Assembly (NCBI GenBank): GCA_017466005.1
Contig: JAFTUZ010000025.1
Location: 1 to 7,878 of the forward strand
From: Clostridia bacterium
GTDB taxonomy: Bacteria > Bacillota_A > Clostridia > Christensenellales > UBA1242
Direction of reading: 5' to 3'
DNA length: 7,878 nt
Numbering within the stretch: the first letter of the stretch is position 1; each line of letters opens with the position of its first letter. A program made the translations under genes and the position numbers. The notes under the pieces are model-generated. The model searched no databases and was not told where the DNA came from. It saw only the letters and a program-made list of their open reading frames with translations. Of this stretch, positions 6,885-7,878 are shown in pieces.

Positions 6885-7640
6885 TTATCTCCCAAAAAGT
6901 GTTGCAAAGAAATTACACAAACGGTCAAAGAATCCTGATGGAGCTGTTGGCTTATTTACAACATTTGTAGGTGTTAAATCTACTGTTGTACTAGAACCAG
7001 TGTTAGTCATACCAGCACCTGCTGCAATAGAAATACTAGATTCCCCTAATTCACTTAAAATTCTTTCATATTTTTCCTGATTGGTAAGCAAATCTTCTTT
7101 GGCATTAGTTATATTATTTTGTAGTTGGTCGTTACTTGAAAGTGTAGAGCCCATAACCACAAAATTATAAATACACAAAGTAAAAAACATAACCAAAGAT
7201 ATACAACCAACACAAGTCCACAATTTTTTTCTTTTACCCAAAATCTGCTCGTTAGTTCTGTCGGTATTTGATGTTTTTGTGTTTTTTTTAGCAGGCGCTT
7301 TTGGTTTTATTTCCAAAGTAGCAATCTTTTCTTCTGGCTCAAAAAATGTATTGTTGTATGTTTGTTTTTTAGATAATTGTGTTAAAGCATCTTTATCGCC
7401 ATAAAACGGATTAGGATTTTCTAATTCTATAGGCGAAACATTATGCTCTAAAACTTGTTCTTTATCTATTTCATCATATACTTTGTTTAATTCTTCAGTG
7501 CTATGATTATTGTCAAATAATGCCTTTTTTGCTTCCAATTCTACTTGGCTTTGTTGTTCCAGTTTTTCGTCAATAACATCAAAAAAAGAGTCTGAATAAT
7601 CTTTTTCAAGCAAAGTAGTGTCTGATTCATTCTTTGCCAT
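6885..7640 (-). CDS. FtsL-like septum protein with long acidic N-terminal and unusual C-terminal extensions
   Basis: Identified by position and topology rather than sequence identity: it lies between rsmH and the class B PBP, the standard place of ftsL, and is a bitopic protein with one membrane helix followed by a coil-like segment. FtsL binds the FtsB/DivIC partner and supports the FtsW-PBP synthase. The 251 residues divide into a cytoplasmic part (1-139) that is acidic and Gln/Asn-rich up to about 110, a Lys-rich stretch (112-139, including GKRKK), a membrane helix (about 140-164, with C143, C146 and C156), a short extracellular helical segment (about 165-198), a Ser/Thr/Pro-rich linker (about 200-235) and a hydrophobic amphipathic tail (236-251, GFFDRLCNFF then ATLFGR). 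Firmicute FtsL proteins are usually about 100-180 residues with the coil reaching almost to the end, so both extensions are odd. The ATG at 7640 has GGGGAG 8 bases upstream; the next Met is inside the membrane helix. A lineage-specific membrane protein in the ftsL slot is the alternative. Confidence 0.72.
   Translation of the reverse strand: MAKNESDTTLLEKDYSDSFFDVIDEKLEQQSQVELEAKKALFDNNHSTEELNKVYDEIDKEQVLEHNVSPIELENPNPFYGDKDALTQLSKKQTYNNTFFEPEEKIATLEIKPKAPAKKNTKTSNTDRTNEQILGKRKKLWTCVGCISLVMFFTLCIYNFVVMGSTLSSNDQLQNNITNAKEDLLTNQEKYERILSELGESSISIAAGAGMTNTGSSTTVDLTPTNVVNKPTAPSGFFDRLCNFFATLFGR
6889..6893 (-). promoter_or_regulatory. Ribosome binding site of the PBP gene (decides the start)
   Basis: GGGAG on the minus strand, 5 bases before the ATG at 6881-6883 and within the last codons of the FtsL-like gene, whose TAA ends one base before that ATG. 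This supports the short start over the TTG at 6928 and implies coupling of the two genes. Confidence 0.7.
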
Positions 7641-7648
7641 ATATTTTA

Positions 7649-7654
7649 CTCCCC
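7649..7654 (-). promoter_or_regulatory. Ribosome binding site of the FtsL-like gene
   Basis: GGGGAG on the minus strand, 8 bases before the ATG at 7638-7640. It supports the long N-terminus of the product, because the next in-frame ATG would start inside the membrane helix. Confidence 0.7.
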
Positions 7655-7712
7655 TATTTTTTAAAATATAACCTTTTATTATTTATAACTATAATTTTAA
7701 GGATTTTACTGC

Positions 7713-7729
7713 AAAATAGCAACTATTTT
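7713..7729 (-). repeat. Small perfect inverted repeat just after rsmH
   Basis: On the minus strand AAAATAG-TTG-CTATTTT forms a 7-bp stem with a 3-base loop, starting two bases after the rsmH stop. The stem has a single G-C pair and is followed by GCAG rather than a run of T, so it is weak as an intrinsic terminator; a processing or attenuation signal is possible. The rest of the 91-bp gap (7641-7731) is AT-rich. It holds the ribosome site of the next gene and only a poor promoter-like arrangement (TTGCAG, 15 bases, TATAGT). Confidence 0.35.
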
Positions 7730-7731
7730 AA

Positions 7732-7878
7732 CTATATTTTTTCAATTACTCTTAATTTTGCAGAATGACTACGAGAATTTTGCTTTAATTCTTCTTCGGT
7801 TGCAATTATTGGTTTTTTATTAATAAGTTTTATTTCTGCTTTATGATTACACACACAAATTGGCAATTTTTTATCACA
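7732..7878 (-). CDS. rsmH: 16S rRNA (cytosine1402-N4)-methyltransferase, C-terminal fragment
   Basis: Only the last 48 codons plus a TAG stop are in the window; the gene continues past the right edge. RsmH (MraW) uses S-adenosylmethionine to methylate N4 of C1402 in the decoding centre of 16S rRNA. The visible peptide contains LPICVC (5-10), [10 protein letters not shown] (22-31) and the terminal block [15 protein letters not shown] (34-48), which corresponds to the conserved RsmH ending of the form N-x-R-x-x-SAKLR-x-x-E. Position at the upstream end of the dcw cluster, just before the ftsL slot, agrees. The SAM-binding part is not visible. The gap to the next gene is 91 bp. Confidence 0.93.
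   Translation of the reverse strand, partial: CDKKLPICVCNHKAEIKLINKKPIIATEEELKQNSRSHSAKLRVIEKI

Noticed and set aside
6884..6928. A 15-residue N-terminal extension of the PBP from a TTG at 6928
   Set aside because: It would overlap the FtsL-like gene by 44 bases and has no good ribosome site; the ATG at 6883 has GGGAG 5 bases upstream and follows the FtsL-like stop by one base.
6877..7080. A plus-strand open frame of 67 codons
   Set aside because: It is antisense to the end of the FtsL-like gene and has no family match that I can see.
1..7878. Mobile elements, CRISPR arrays, tRNA or rRNA genes, phage genes or a novel accessory system
   Set aside because: The window is filled by co-directional core cell-wall genes with no long repeats, transposase or integrase motifs, or structured RNA candidates.

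Overview
The window is a stretch of the dcw (division and cell wall) gene cluster of a low-GC, Gram-positive-type bacterium. All genes lie on the minus strand, so transcription runs from the right end to the left end. In that order they are: the last 48 codons of rsmH (mraW), an FtsL-like bitopic membrane protein, a class B penicillin-binding protein with one C-terminal PASTA domain (SpoVD/FtsI type), murE, mraY, murD and a 3'-truncated ftsW/spoVE. The base composition is AT-rich. The PASTA-bearing PBP, the meso-DAP-type MurE signature (DNPR) and the gene order point to Bacillota, most likely a Clostridia-like lineage. That assignment is inference from gene content and motifs; no rRNA or taxonomic marker is present.

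Layout on the plus-strand coordinates: 1-1060 ftsW (runs off the left edge); 1057-2400 murD; 2416-3417 mraY; 3417-4904 murE; 4979-6883 spoVD/ftsI-like PBP; 6885-7640 FtsL-like; 7732-7878 end of rsmH (runs off the right edge). Packing is tight: murD and ftsW overlap, murE and mraY overlap by one base, the FtsL-like gene and the PBP are one base apart, and mraY and murD are 15 bases apart. Only two gaps exceed 20 bases: 74 bp before murE and 91 bp after rsmH. No convincing terminator is present, so the genes probably form one operon entering from the right. Each gene start has a readable Shine-Dalgarno sequence, which corrects two over-extended TTG starts (murE and the PBP) and supports a GTG start for ftsW.

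The products make and polymerise the peptidoglycan precursor. MurD adds D-Glu and MurE adds meso-DAP to the UDP-MurNAc peptide. MraY moves the finished UDP-MurNAc-pentapeptide to undecaprenyl phosphate to give lipid I. FtsW (glycosyltransferase) and the PBP (transpeptidase) polymerise and cross-link the strands at the septum, with the FtsL-like protein as the probable partner of that synthase. murF is not between murE and mraY, an order also known from Bacillus subtilis, so it must be elsewhere if present.

No new system is evident; this is core housekeeping DNA. The points that merit a second look are the unusually long FtsL-like protein with an acidic cytoplasmic extension and an amphipathic C-terminal tail, the cysteine pair in the PBP matching the redox-controlled pair of B. 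subtilis SpoVD, a changed residue in the MurE GKGHE box, and small possible regulatory elements in the two gaps.
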